This document shows positions 1 through 10,291 of a DNA stretch of 64,000 bases, in pieces (the stretch's first letter is position 1; the number at the start of each line of letters is the position of its first letter). The DNA is from Acorus gramineus. Taxonomy: Eukaryota; Streptophyta; Magnoliopsida; Acorales; Acoraceae. Position numbers and translations under genes: made by a program. The notes under the pieces were generated by a model. It saw only the letters and a program-made list of their open reading frames with translations, did no database searches and had not been told where the DNA came from. The stretch covers positions 12,755,334 to 12,819,333 of the forward strand of contig CM060854.1 in NCBI GenBank assembly GCA_030737835.1, in the 5' to 3' direction.

Positions 1-222
1 TTTTTAATCCTCAATTTCAGTCTAGACATGTGTTAAATTTTTTAAAATTAATATACCTTATTAAATGATGTATACATTTTTATAAAATAAAACACATATT
101 ACAATGAATTTTACGAGTCTATTTGTAATAAATGTGAAAAAATTATGATGCATGGATAATACTGTAACAGAGGTCAAATTATAGAAAAATGGACTGTGTA
201 ACGAGTGGAAGATGGAAGTAGT

Positions 223-383
223 GGCCCAATTCAGCCCGCTTGGGTCCATGGACCGGCCCGAACCCCCACACATCCCATGTAACCGCCAAGTCCATAACAA
301 CCCGATCTCTCTCTCTCTCTCTCTCTACTCTCCTTCGATCAGAAACCCTAACCTGCTCTTCTCCTCTCTTTCTAAAAACCCTA
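223..383 (+). promoter_or_regulatory. eIF3l promoter/5'UTR motifs: site II and two telo-boxes
   Basis: GGCCCA at 223-228 is the reverse complement of a site II (TGGGCC) element. Telo-boxes (AAACCCTA) lie at 343-350 and 376-383, and a TC dinucleotide run at 306-326. Site II plus telo-box is the known pairing upstream of plant translation-machinery genes, which fits the eIF3 subunit starting at 411. The transcription start cannot be read from sequence; the telo-boxes probably lie in or near the 5'UTR. Confidence 0.6.
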
Positions 384-410
384 ATTTCCCCCAAAAAGAT
401 CCCTCCATCC

Positions 411-3400
411 ATGGCGAGCTACGACTACGACGAGCGTTCGATGACGACCTCCGTCTCCGACTACCAAAACCAGGGCGGCGGCGGCTCCCAGTCCCTCTAC
501 GATCCGGACTTCGTCCCGGACGCCGTGAAGACCTTCGTCGTCCACCTCTACCGCCACATCCGCGAGAAGAACGTGTACGAGATCCACCAGATGTACGAGG
601 GCTCCTTCCAGAGGCTCTCCGAACGGATGTTCAAGGAGTCCCCCTGGCCGTCGACGGAGGCCGTCGCCCCCTACGTCGATAACGACCACGTCTTCTGCCT
701 CCTCTACAAGGAGATGTGGTTCCGCCACCTCTACGCGAGGGGGAACCCCGGCCCGCGTCAGAGGGCCGAGTCTTGGGACAACTATTGTAGTCTGTTTGGG
801 GTGGTGCTTCATGGGGTGGTGAACATGCAGTTGCCCAATCAGTGGTTGTGGGACATGGTGGATGAGTTCGTGTACCAGTTTCAGAGTCATTGCCAGTATC
901 GGGCGAAGCTGAAGAACAAGAGTGAGGAGGAGATGCAGCTGCTCAGGCAGTACGATCAGGTATATCTGTTGAATTGGATTTTTGCTGGGTTTATGGTTGT
1001 TTGAGTTAGGTTTTGTGTTTAGGTGTCTTTTTGTTTTGTTTTGGTTAGTTAACTTTTTTATATGTGAAATTTTTGTTTAAGATGAGTGTTTTTGTAAAGG
1101 GCGCCTAGACACTCAGATATTCTTGCAATCATGCCTGTGATCATAATTCCTAACCGAATCGAGTATATTCATTCTTGTATATAATTCATATTTTGTGAGA
1201 TATTTTCATTTTTTAGACAGATATATGCCTACCAAAAAAATTACAAATATATTGGGACTGCAAAATTGATTGCAGGAATGACTTTTTTGTCCTTAATATT
1301 TTCCTTTTTGCAAAGGAATAACAAAGGAATTATCAATTGGACTGTTGGACTGTTGGGAGATCTAAGTAGGGATTTTTTTTTATGGTAATGGTAGGCTATC
1401 ACCTTTGTACTAATAAAAGGCCAAAGCCCAAAGAGAAGATACAATTAAAGATAAATAACACAAGGACCCCCAAGCAAAGGGAACGCGAGGAGAAGAGACC
1501 CTGCGTTTAATGTGACAATGGTAGAAGAGAGCTCTATGCATGAAACAGTAAGACGAACTCCTCCCTCCCGACCCCTTCCGAAAGAGATCACGAGATCATC
1601 ACCTCTCCCCCCAACACCCTCATTGACTGTGCCCCTCCACAAAATTTTCCCCATTCCTAAATGAAACAAATTACCATCTCTCAATTTTTTTTCGGCATAA
1701 GCAGCTTGGCCTCTAAAGACTGCCGAGATATAGGATTGGGAATCTTAGCTCGCAAAGACCGATCACCAGGTGTCCGCAATCTCCTACCCGCCTCCCACAT
1801 CCTTCCACATCATCAAAAGTAATCCTCATAAACTCAACCACCTCCACACCTACCGGACAATGGGGCACCCCACAAAGAGGTGATCCACCATCTCCATCTC
1901 CTGACCACACAATGCACACGTTGTATCAATCGCGGGAGCCCATCGAGCAAGTGTATGGACCGTTGGATCACTGGGACATCTAAGTCCAATGAAATTTAAA
2001 ACCACTGATTTTATTGTAGCACATCAACAAAACAGCAGGGGTTTTTGTTTCTTTGCCCAGTTGATGTTTCTAATCTCTTATGATATGTGGTTGGGACTGA
2101 TTTTATTTTTATGTATTGGTTTTTGAGATGCATGACCGAACCAAAATGGGGATATAGTACATATCATTATTTTATATGTAATGCTTGAGGGTTTGAAGCT
2201 TCTGTCTACTTCTAATTATTTTTTTCATCCCCACCATATGGAAACTGTAAGGTTGTTTTATTGGATGATGACACATTTATGTTAGTACACTTCATGGGCT
2301 ATTTTTGCATGCATTTTGACCAATGTCACAGATTCCCAAATGCTCACAGTAATTGAATCAAAGTACTGCAATTCTTTTTTTCTTAAAAAGAAACAATAGG
2401 CATTGTACCACAAAACTCCATCCTGGGGTACAAAAGTTGATCCATGCATTTGCTGGGAGCACAATGGCGCATGTATTTGTTAAAGCACAATGGTTCTTGT
2501 GGAATGGCATTTCCATTATAATTACATATGCTATCATATCAACGATCATATAGGGTCTAAATTAATCATAGTATCTCCTTTTCTCTGTGTTCTTTTTGGT
2601 AGGCATGGAATGTTTATGGTGTGCTTAACTACCTGCAAGCCCTTATGGAGAAGTCCCAGATCATCCAGATTCTGGAAAGGGAGAAAGAAGGTCTGGAACA
2701 GTTTACAGCAAATGATGGCTATGACTACAATGGTGGAAGCAATGTTTTGAAAGTGTTAGGTTATTACAGCATGGTGGGTTTGCTCCGTGTGCATTGTCTT
2801 CTGGGTGATTATCAAACTGGTCTCAAGTGTTTAGCCCCCATTGATATCAGTCAGCAGGGCCTTTACACTATCATAATTGGAAGCTACATCACAACCATCT
2901 ATCATTATGGATTTGCAAATTTAATGTTGCGAAGGTAAAGTCAAATTTTCAATGATAATCACTTGTCTATGTTGAATGCAAACTGGTCCATTTTTTTAAT
3001 TGTTATGCCTGTTTCTGGTTTGTTTGGACATTCTATAAGAATGTAATTATTAATTTCCCATCCTTTTCAAGAAGTTATATGTTACTTTTGGGATGGTATA
3101 GCCGAGTTTAGAAAGAGTAGCAAATCAATATGAAAAACATGGACGGTTAATATGTCCTGTGAAAGATTGTGGCAATTGATTGGGATTTTGAAAATTTACA
3201 ACTGTCGGGGAGCTAGTGAGAACCGCCTTCAAGTGGGCCTCACGTCCCCCAATACTCAAGTGCACTAGGAAGCTTCTTTGAGTATCGATCCACCAGTGGT
3301 TCCCAGTCCCTTCTTTTCAAATTTTAAGCTCCTGCCTTTATTCCTTTTGTTTCTCCCCAATTTATATCCAGTTTATCAACTTACCTCAAATTTGTTCTGA

Positions 3401-5758
3401 ATACTTGAGTTACATCATGCCACTATGCCAGCACCTTATACGGGTTTTCTTATAGATGTGTAATATATTGTCTTTCATGCTCGTTATCTTCTCTGACTGC
3501 ATTTTGAATTCATTTTCGCTGTGGTTGATAAGTATCTTCCATACAGGTATACGGAGGCAATCAGCGAGTTCAATAAAGTTCTTCTGTATATTTTGAAAAC
3601 CAAGCAGTATCATCAGAAATCTCCACAGTTTGACCAGATCTTGAAGAAAAATGAACAGATGTATGCACTACTGGCTATTTGTCTCTCATTGTGTCCCCAA
3701 GTCAAACTTGTTGAAGAGAATGTCAACACTCAACTGAGAGAGAAATATGGTGAGAAGATGTCAAGGATGCAGAGGTATGATGATGAGGCTTTTGCTCTTT
3801 ATGATGAGCTCTTCTCTTATGCCTGCCCAAAATTTATTACACCATCTGCCCCAATATATGAAGAACCCATAGTAAATTACAACCAGGTAGGTTTTTATAT
3901 ATTTATTTATTTAAAGTATGGTAGATGCTTTGTTTTTGCTTGGTGTCTTTTGTTCATGTTGATATGGGACACCTCTGGGAGTGAAATAAAGCACTCCTAC
4001 CTTTGTCAATGTTTCCTGAGCCAATATATATCTGTGGACTTTATATGCTCAGGACGCCTATAGACTTCAGCTGAAGCTCTTCCTTCATGAAGTGAAGCAA
4101 CAACAGTTATTATCAGGTGTTCGCAATTACCTCAAACTGTACTCGACCATTTCTCTTGGGAAGCTCGCAACTTATATGGAAGTTGATGAATCCACACTGA
4201 GGTTGATGTTCCACCATTTAAAATGCGATTTAATTTTCCATGTAGACTTGCCCCTCATTTGATGCTGCTGCTGTTGTGTTCCTTCAGGGTCATCTTGATG
4301 ACTTACAAGCATAAGATGCATGCAGTTAATAGTTCTGGGAAAATAATCTCTAATGCGGATGTGGACTTTTACATCAATGAGGTACATCTCTGTTCATCTT
4401 GAATTGAAAATTACAGGTTGGGCTGACATATTGTTGGACTCTAATAGCTTAATAATAAATCTGTTGTTTCTGTTTTTTCTCATTTTATTGGGTTTTTTGT
4501 GTGTATACCATAAAAAAATTTGTTATTTATTTTTATACCATTAGAATTTTTTTTAATAAAAAAATGTGCCTCTCTTTTATCCTTTTTAGCCAAAATGAAA
4601 CTTAACCATAGTTAGATCTTAACCAAGAAGTAAAAATGACATAATTAAACTCAACATAATATTTGTCATAATACCCACAAAAAAAAATATTTGTCATAAT
4701 GTAAATAATTAAACATAATAACCTAATTAATCTTTTGTTCTTTCCAAATCAACTATGAACTATTCAACTTTATCCCTTCTTTCCTTTTGTTTCAATCAAG
4801 ATTTAAGTTTATTTTTTTTAAATTTGTCATTTTGTAATATACATGATTAATTATTCTCAAAATAATTTTATTTCATTTCTATAAAAGTTAGTATTACTAA
4901 ATACTATGTCTTAGATAATAAATAGTTTGTGTGTTTAATTTTTATGTTTGAATTTAGATGAAATTTATCATTTTTATGTTAAAATTAATATTTTTATTTT
5001 TACAAATATTATATTTGGTAAGGTAAAATATGCAAAATAAAAAAATAAAGGTAATTTGGTCATTTATGCATGACTTTAACTGTTTTAATAGAAATTTGGA
5101 TGGAAGTTAACTAGGATAATAAATATGCATAATTTTTACATATTTCAATGGTATAAAAATAAATAGGTTATTTGGAGTGGTATAAAAACAATTAATATAT
5201 TTTTAGATGGTATACATGCAAAAAGCCCCATTTTATTTAATAAAGTAGCTTTGTTTGAGAGTAATACAGCGAGTCCCTTTCGGATCGATTATTATAATCA
5301 GGCCATTTATTGGTTGCATATTGTTTTTAAAAAAACATTGTAACTAATCACTCATCTCTGATCTCATCCAAAGTTTAATGGAGTGTTAATATGGTCTTGT
5401 TGCCACTTAGTGATATATGGGCATATCAATGGATAATGCCTTTTCATATGATGAAACAATACTATTTGCCTATATCTTGTATGTTTTTTTCTGAAGGCCC
5501 TTGGACTGATCCAGTGTATTTTTTTGGGTATATATTCTTGATTGAAGGATATCGTACATGTCATGGACACGAAACCAATTAAGCGATACGGTGATTATTT
5601 CATGCTCCAGACATTGAAGGTTCGTACTAAATGTGTATTTCTGTTGCTACACATGAGCAACTCATTTTAATTCCCTATGGCCTGAATTATTTCTGTCCCT
5701 TTTGTTGTGTCAGTTTGAAGAGATAATTGGTGAGTTGGACGGAGTAAAAGTGGAGTAA
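411..5758 (+). CDS. eIF3l: Eukaryotic translation initiation factor 3 subunit L (eIF3l)
   Basis: Subunit of the eIF3 complex, which in the cytosol helps recruit mRNA to the 40S ribosome. Exons: 411-959, 2603-2934, 3547-3886, 4053-4201, 4288-4381, 5548-5619, 5714-5758. All introns are GT-AG and phases join, giving 1581 nt and 526 residues, close to plant eIF3l length. The Paf67/eIF3l family is recognisable throughout: SLYDPDFVPDAVKTFVVHLY near the N-terminus, WDMVDEFVYQFQ and KVLGYYSMVGLLRVHCLLGD in the middle, and RVILMTYKHKMHAV in the C-terminal PCI-like part. The start at 411 was chosen because family homology begins there and the ATG sits in a GC-rich plant-like context; the upstream in-frame ATG at 240 would add unrelated sequence. 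The first half of exon 1 is GC3-rich, later exons AT-rich. Intron 1 (1643 bp) and intron 5 (1166 bp) carry transposons. Confidence 0.95.
1096..1290. repeat. MITE-like fragment in eIF3l intron 1
   Basis: A segment beginning AAAGGGCGCC with degenerate 'TTGCAATCATGCCTG' and 'GATTGCAGGAATGAC' arms matches, imperfectly, the inverted-repeat element in ROPGEF intron 5 (11246-11496). The ends are blurred and no TSD was found. The same tract holds no coding sequence. Confidence 0.35.
1368..1971 (-). mobile_element. 5'-truncated L1-type LINE in eIF3l intron 1
   Basis: On the minus strand, bases about 1971-1850 read the zinc-binding end of a LINE reverse transcriptase: CALCGQEMEMVDHLFVGC, a C-x2-C...H-x4-C pattern, preceded by a matching zf-RVT sequence. 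The 3' end has a short A tail (T-run at 1373-1381). A 14-bp TSD with one mismatch, TGGGAGATCTAAGT at 1354-1367 and TGGGACATCTAAGT at 1972-1985, flanks it. The frame stops soon after the zinc finger, so it is a dead, severely truncated copy. Confidence 0.75.
4490..5229. mobile_element. Non-autonomous inverted-repeat DNA transposon in eIF3l intron 5
   Basis: The AT-rich 740-bp segment starts GGGTTTTTTGTGTGTATACC and ends with the near-inverse (reverse complement GGGGCTTTTTGCATGTATAC). Similarity continues inward through repeated 'TTTTTATACCA' motifs. An 8-bp direct repeat, ATTTTATT, lies at 4482-4489 and 5230-5237. It has no open frame, so it must depend on a transposase elsewhere. TSD length suits hAT, or Mutator-like within error; the superfamily is unresolved. 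Confidence 0.65.
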
Positions 5759-6600
5759 ATCTTTCCATCGACATCAACAATGTCTGTTCTTGGTCGGTTA
5801 TTCTGTACTGATTTTCTGGAGGGTTTTAATGGGGAAATTTTGTTTGATGAATAGGCCTTCTAGTTTGCTTTTCTTTTTTGTGCTATTGCATACCTTTTGA
5901 ATACTTTTGATGGTTGTCAAATGAGCACCTCTTTTTGGTGAGTTAAGTTGAAGTGGTATTGGATTGGTGCTTGCACTGCCATTGTCTCCCCAGGCATTAG
6001 AGGTGCAATTGGACGGGTTGAGCTTGATCCAACCCAACTGTTGAGCGGGTTTTCAGTGGGCGAACCTAACCCGAATCGAGCAAATTGGAATCCGATTTGG
6101 ATTGGATTTGAGTTGAGGGATCTGATTACTTCTTTCCAATCCTGATGAGGTGAGTGGTAAATTTAATGGTTCCATCAAATCTAGACAATTTCAAGTGAAA
6201 TGAAATATTGAGGTAACCAATTATTTTTGTCCTAATATTTATCACACTAACATGGTTTCATTTTTCTGTTCTATCCGATCACCCCCTCGATGGGTTTTTT
6301 GAAATGATTATTTTCTGTTACTATTGTTATCAAGTTTGAAGTTCTTTGAAGTATATAGAATGGAGCTTAACTTTGAACCCAACTCTTATTTAAATCAAAT
6401 AGGAATCCAATGCGAACCAATTCCAATTATGGGACATGGTCTTTGTTTGAAAGTTGGATGTGGATTGAGTTTCGGTCCGATTATTATTATTATTTAATTA
6501 TTTCATTGTGTCTTCACACCATAATCTCAACTATATATATTCAACCTCTCTTTTATATAATTTTTTAATTTAAAATAAAAGAAAAACACCAACTTCCATG
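5759..6600. other. eIF3l 3' flank and intergenic spacer
   Basis: No gene seen. Contains the likely eIF3l 3'UTR, then AT-rich sequence with 'ATTGGATTTGAGTTG'-like degenerate repeats near 5990-6130 and 6400-6480, and a (TTA)n stretch near 6481-6500. Confidence 0.5.
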
Positions 6601-6622
6601 GAAGACCACGAGAAAGGATAGG

Positions 6623-6695
6623 CTTATCCAGTCATCAACCACGTGTCACCCCATCAGTGGCCATCAACAATCCAAAACCCAGTATGCCACGTGGC
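6623..6695 (+). promoter_or_regulatory. Light-responsive promoter cluster of PSAH (I-box and two G-boxes)
   Basis: CTTATC (6623-6628) is an I-box (GATAAG) on the reverse strand. CACGTG occurs at 6640-6645 and in the perfect palindrome GCCACGTGGC at 6686-6695. I-box plus G-box is the classic light-regulatory pairing for nuclear photosynthesis genes. No convincing TATA box lies between them and the ATG at 6791; many photosynthesis promoters lack one. Confidence 0.65.
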
Positions 6696-6790
6696 ACGTC
6701 CTCAGCCAACCGATCTAAAAAAATCCACCCAAAATAAAAACAAAAAAGTCCATCAGTCACAGTTTCACAGTGAGTGTTTCAAAAGAACCG

Positions 6791-9261
6791 ATGGCGTCAA
6801 TGGCGACGGTTATGACCGTACAACCGGCGACCGTCAAGGGACTCGGCCGGAGCTCTCTGAAGGGGACCAACCTCTCCGTCAGGCCTTCCTCTCTCCGGAG
6901 CCCCAGAGTCAGGTGAGAGAGAGAGAGAGAGTGTGTGTGTGTTATTCGTTATTCTTGTATAATGTTATACCGAGAGCTGTTTGGATGGCTTTGTTGTCGA
7001 AGGTCGGGTGGAGGAGGAGCTGTGGTGGCGAAATACGGGGACAAGAGCGTGTACTTCGACCTGGACGACATCCCTAACACGACTGGTCAGTGGGATTTGT
7101 ACGGCTCTGATGCGCCCTCCCCTTACAACCCCCTTCAGGTTCTCATTTTTTTTTTTTTTAGTTTTTCTTGTTTTTGTTTCTGTAGTTTTTGTGATTTTTT
7201 TTTTGGTCAATACATGTTTTGATTTTTTATAAAATAGTAGTCAATGCTTTTATGAAAAATGAAGCATATACTCGAATTGCATGGATACATTTAGAGAAAA
7301 TGTAATTTTTTTTAATTGAAGTATATACTTCGTTAATGTAAGTATATGACTTTAACTAAGTATACGAGACTAAAATTGGAGCTAGAAAATGGATTGTGTG
7401 TAACGACACCCTTTTTTTTTTTTGGGTTTTTTAGGGGTAGTTTTGGGTACCCAAATTAAGGAATTAGTGATGCAAGTGTAAATGAGTAACTCCATAAAAG
7501 GCACTGATATACGCAGTCATTCCTGTAGTTTTAATGAGTATATGATTTTTTCTGTTTGATTATATGGTAGGTTAGGTGAGTAATTAAATTATTTGAGTAT
7601 GAGCTTCATTTTTTGTTGTGAAAATATGTATTTCATTAGATAAATATCGTGCATAAAAATTTTGAAATTTGTTGAGATTGTAAAAAGTGACTATAGAGGA
7701 TTGGTTACCCCTAACATTTTAATACTTTTTTTTTGGAAAGAATCATTACTTATAGAGTTTGTGTATTTGAAAAGGAGACCATTTTAGCATAAAATACACT
7801 TGTATCAGTATTTTTTTTTATTATAACAAACCATATTGTCCGTCCATTAAACAAATCTTGATATTAATTTTAAAACTTGTCCGGACCGGCTGGTTCAACT
7901 GGTTGAATCATACATCTGCCTGGATTCCGGTCCTAGTCACTCTCAAAACCTGGTAGTGTATTTTTTTCTCAAAAAAAAAAAAAACTGATAGTGTACAATT
8001 ACCACTTAAATTTTAAAAACCGGTCCATCCACCAGGTTCAACCGACTGTTTTGAGAATGAGCTACATGTTGCTTGAACAAGATAATTCTTAAACTATATA
8101 AAAAAATAACATAAAAAATCAAAGGGGCCTTAGGGCTTCTGTTCTTACCCTCATTCTACTTTCACAAAACCCAAAAAGAAAAAACGTTTTAAATATATAA
8201 TTCTTATGGTTTTATTCATTTAAGTTGTAATTTCTTGTTTCTTAAAATATTGAGTTTAATAAAATTTCACATAATTAAATCATACCATCACATGCTATTG
8301 CGATGTTATATAGACTTATAAAGAATATTAAAAGATAAGAGATATAATTGTAAAAGAAAATTCTAAAGTTTTTATTTGTTTTGCAAAATTTTTAGTTAAT
8401 AACAATAATTAATATATTCATTATGTCACAATCCTGGTTAACACGACGGTTGAAATTATAACCCCTTTATCCAATCGTTTTTTTGGTTCACTGAATGGTA
8501 TGATGTTTAAAACATTCGATTTTGGATGTAGAGACTTCAAAAAATATAAAAACTCTCCATTTCTTTTTAGGCTGCCTTTGGAAACATGTTTGAAAAGTAT
8601 GATTTTGAATAAAGTAGTTTAAATAAAATCGATTCCTGGGAAGCTCACTTTATGTGCTTTTTAGAAAGCATACTTTTTGTACTAAAAGCTTTTTAAATTA
8701 AGTTTCCTTTTGTGAAGACATTTGGAAACATGTTTGCGCTTTTCGCTATTTTAAAAAGCAAAAGCGCGTTCAAACGCGTTTCCAAAAGCTAACTTAATCC
8801 CACAAAGCAATCCTTGTGTATGCAGGCCATAAACCGATATCTACTATTGCATGATTATAATATGTGTGTTTTTTCAAATTATTTTGGAAGCAGCTTGCGG
8901 CCTTGCGCCTTGCTAAGGTGCTGTTTAATTTTATTTTTTTTTTAATATAATTCGCATTAGAGGTTATCTGAATCCTTTGTATGCATGTGATGCTGTGCTA
9001 TGAAATCCTCTGCTTTCATTTGCTTCTATGCTTACTGATATTCATGTTCTGTGTTGGTGGGGAACTTTGGGCGTAATGCAGAGCAAGTTCTTTGAGACAT
9101 TTGCAGCTCCATTCACCAAGAGAGGCCTACTACTCAAGTTCTTGATACTGGGTGGTGGCTCAACCCTCGCCTATGTCAGCTCCTCTGCAACCGGAGATGT
9201 TCTCCCCATCAAGAAGGGCCCTCAGCTTCCACCAAAGCTTGGGCCGCGTGACAAGATATAA
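6791..9261 (+). CDS. PSAH: Photosystem I reaction center subunit VI, chloroplast precursor (PsaH)
   Basis: Small thylakoid membrane subunit of photosystem I; in plants it provides the docking side for LHCII during state transitions. Exons: 6791-6912, 7003-7138, 9082-9261, all GT-AG and in phase, giving 145 residues, the usual precursor length. Residues 1 to about 50 are a Ser/Thr/Arg/Val-rich transit peptide with few acids. The mature part begins around [20 protein letters not shown]. One hydrophobic segment, [20 protein letters not shown] (about 102-121), is the membrane span, followed by the conserved tail [16 protein letters not shown]. The ATG at 6791 begins the transit peptide; another Met at codon 4 is possible. 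Intron 1 starts with a GA/GT microsatellite and intron 2 is 1943 bp. Confidence 0.96.
8577..8786. repeat. Inverted-repeat MITE-like element in PSAH intron 2
   Basis: TTTGGAAACATGTTTG (8577-8592) is mirrored by CAAACGCGTTTCCAAA (8771-8786), with AT-rich sequence between. The same terminal motif recurs in ROPGEF intron 2 (about 12728-12815). No TSD resolved. The rest of this intron (7139-9081) is AT-rich, with a degenerate 'CCGGNTGGTTCAAC' inverted pair near 7880-8050. Confidence 0.45.
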
Positions 9262-10291
9262 ATGTCCCCACCCCTTGTGTAGTCATTGGCATGTAAGTAG
9301 TGCTTAAAGTGATTTTATGTCATCTCTTGTATGTTATACATTTGGAACTGCATTTACTTTGATTGTCCATGTTGATTGTAATCCCTGTTGGATTCAATGT
9401 GTGGATGATTACGTCTCATTTTAATTATAATACAATGGCTTTGATTAGTGCACATATCACCATTTTATGTAGTCATGGAAGGAAATCATTTTATGTACAA
9501 TGGATGTAAGCTCTCCAGGATTACATTTCCTAGTCTCCTATGGCTGACAAGGGAAGTGAGTTTGCAAGTTGCAACTAATCTAGGATTACATAATGAAGAC
9601 TTGATACAAGCTCCATAGAACTCCTAATGAGTCATAAGCTTCCTTTTTGGATTTATGGACAAAACTTAAAAATCCCATAGCCTAGGGTTTCAGAGATTCA
9701 CTTGAGAAGTCTCAGCTCCTAGGTACACCCCACAATTATAATGGCATTGATGTGGCATGATGTAACACACGTCATGCCTCTGTCACTTAGTTGTGCCCTT
9801 CGGAGTCAATGAGTCAGCACTCGGCCCGAAAAGCAATTTGCAACTCTGAGTGGCATCCAAAAGGTCTGGCCTATTGTATTAGTCATCCGGATGCTATAGC
9901 TGACAAATACAGCCTATCAAACCATCCATGTCCGCCATGATTTCTGGTCAGTTGGCTCCACTTCTGAGGTTCATCAGATGCTTCTACGCCTCCATTAATG
10001 AATCTGCATCAGGTTTGGGCTGCATCAACTTCCCTGACATGTTAAGATAGTCCGTGCATAGTATCATTAAGAGATGAATGTGAAAGTCAGAATCCAACAT
10101 CAACAGAAGATACCAGTTACTACAAAGCCTTGAAAGACCCTCTATAAATTACAAATGGAAAGGTAGAACCAAAATGCAGAAGACACAACATATAAGACCA
10201 AAATCATGCTTGTCTCTTTATGGATCTGAAGTATTTACATTTGAATTCATGTTCTCTCTTCATTAGTTTCTTTTTTTTTGCATTCTGATTT
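9262..10291. other. Intergenic spacer between convergent PSAH and ROPGEF
   Basis: Contains the PSAH 3'UTR (to perhaps 9440) and the ROPGEF 3'UTR (perhaps from 10180). Nothing between them resembles a gene or named repeat. Confidence 0.5.

Noticed and set aside
240..1004. Longer eIF3l frame starting at 240
   Set aside because: The extra N-terminal residues cover the TC repeat and telo-boxes, and homology starts at the ATG at 411; the frame end at 1004 is intronic.
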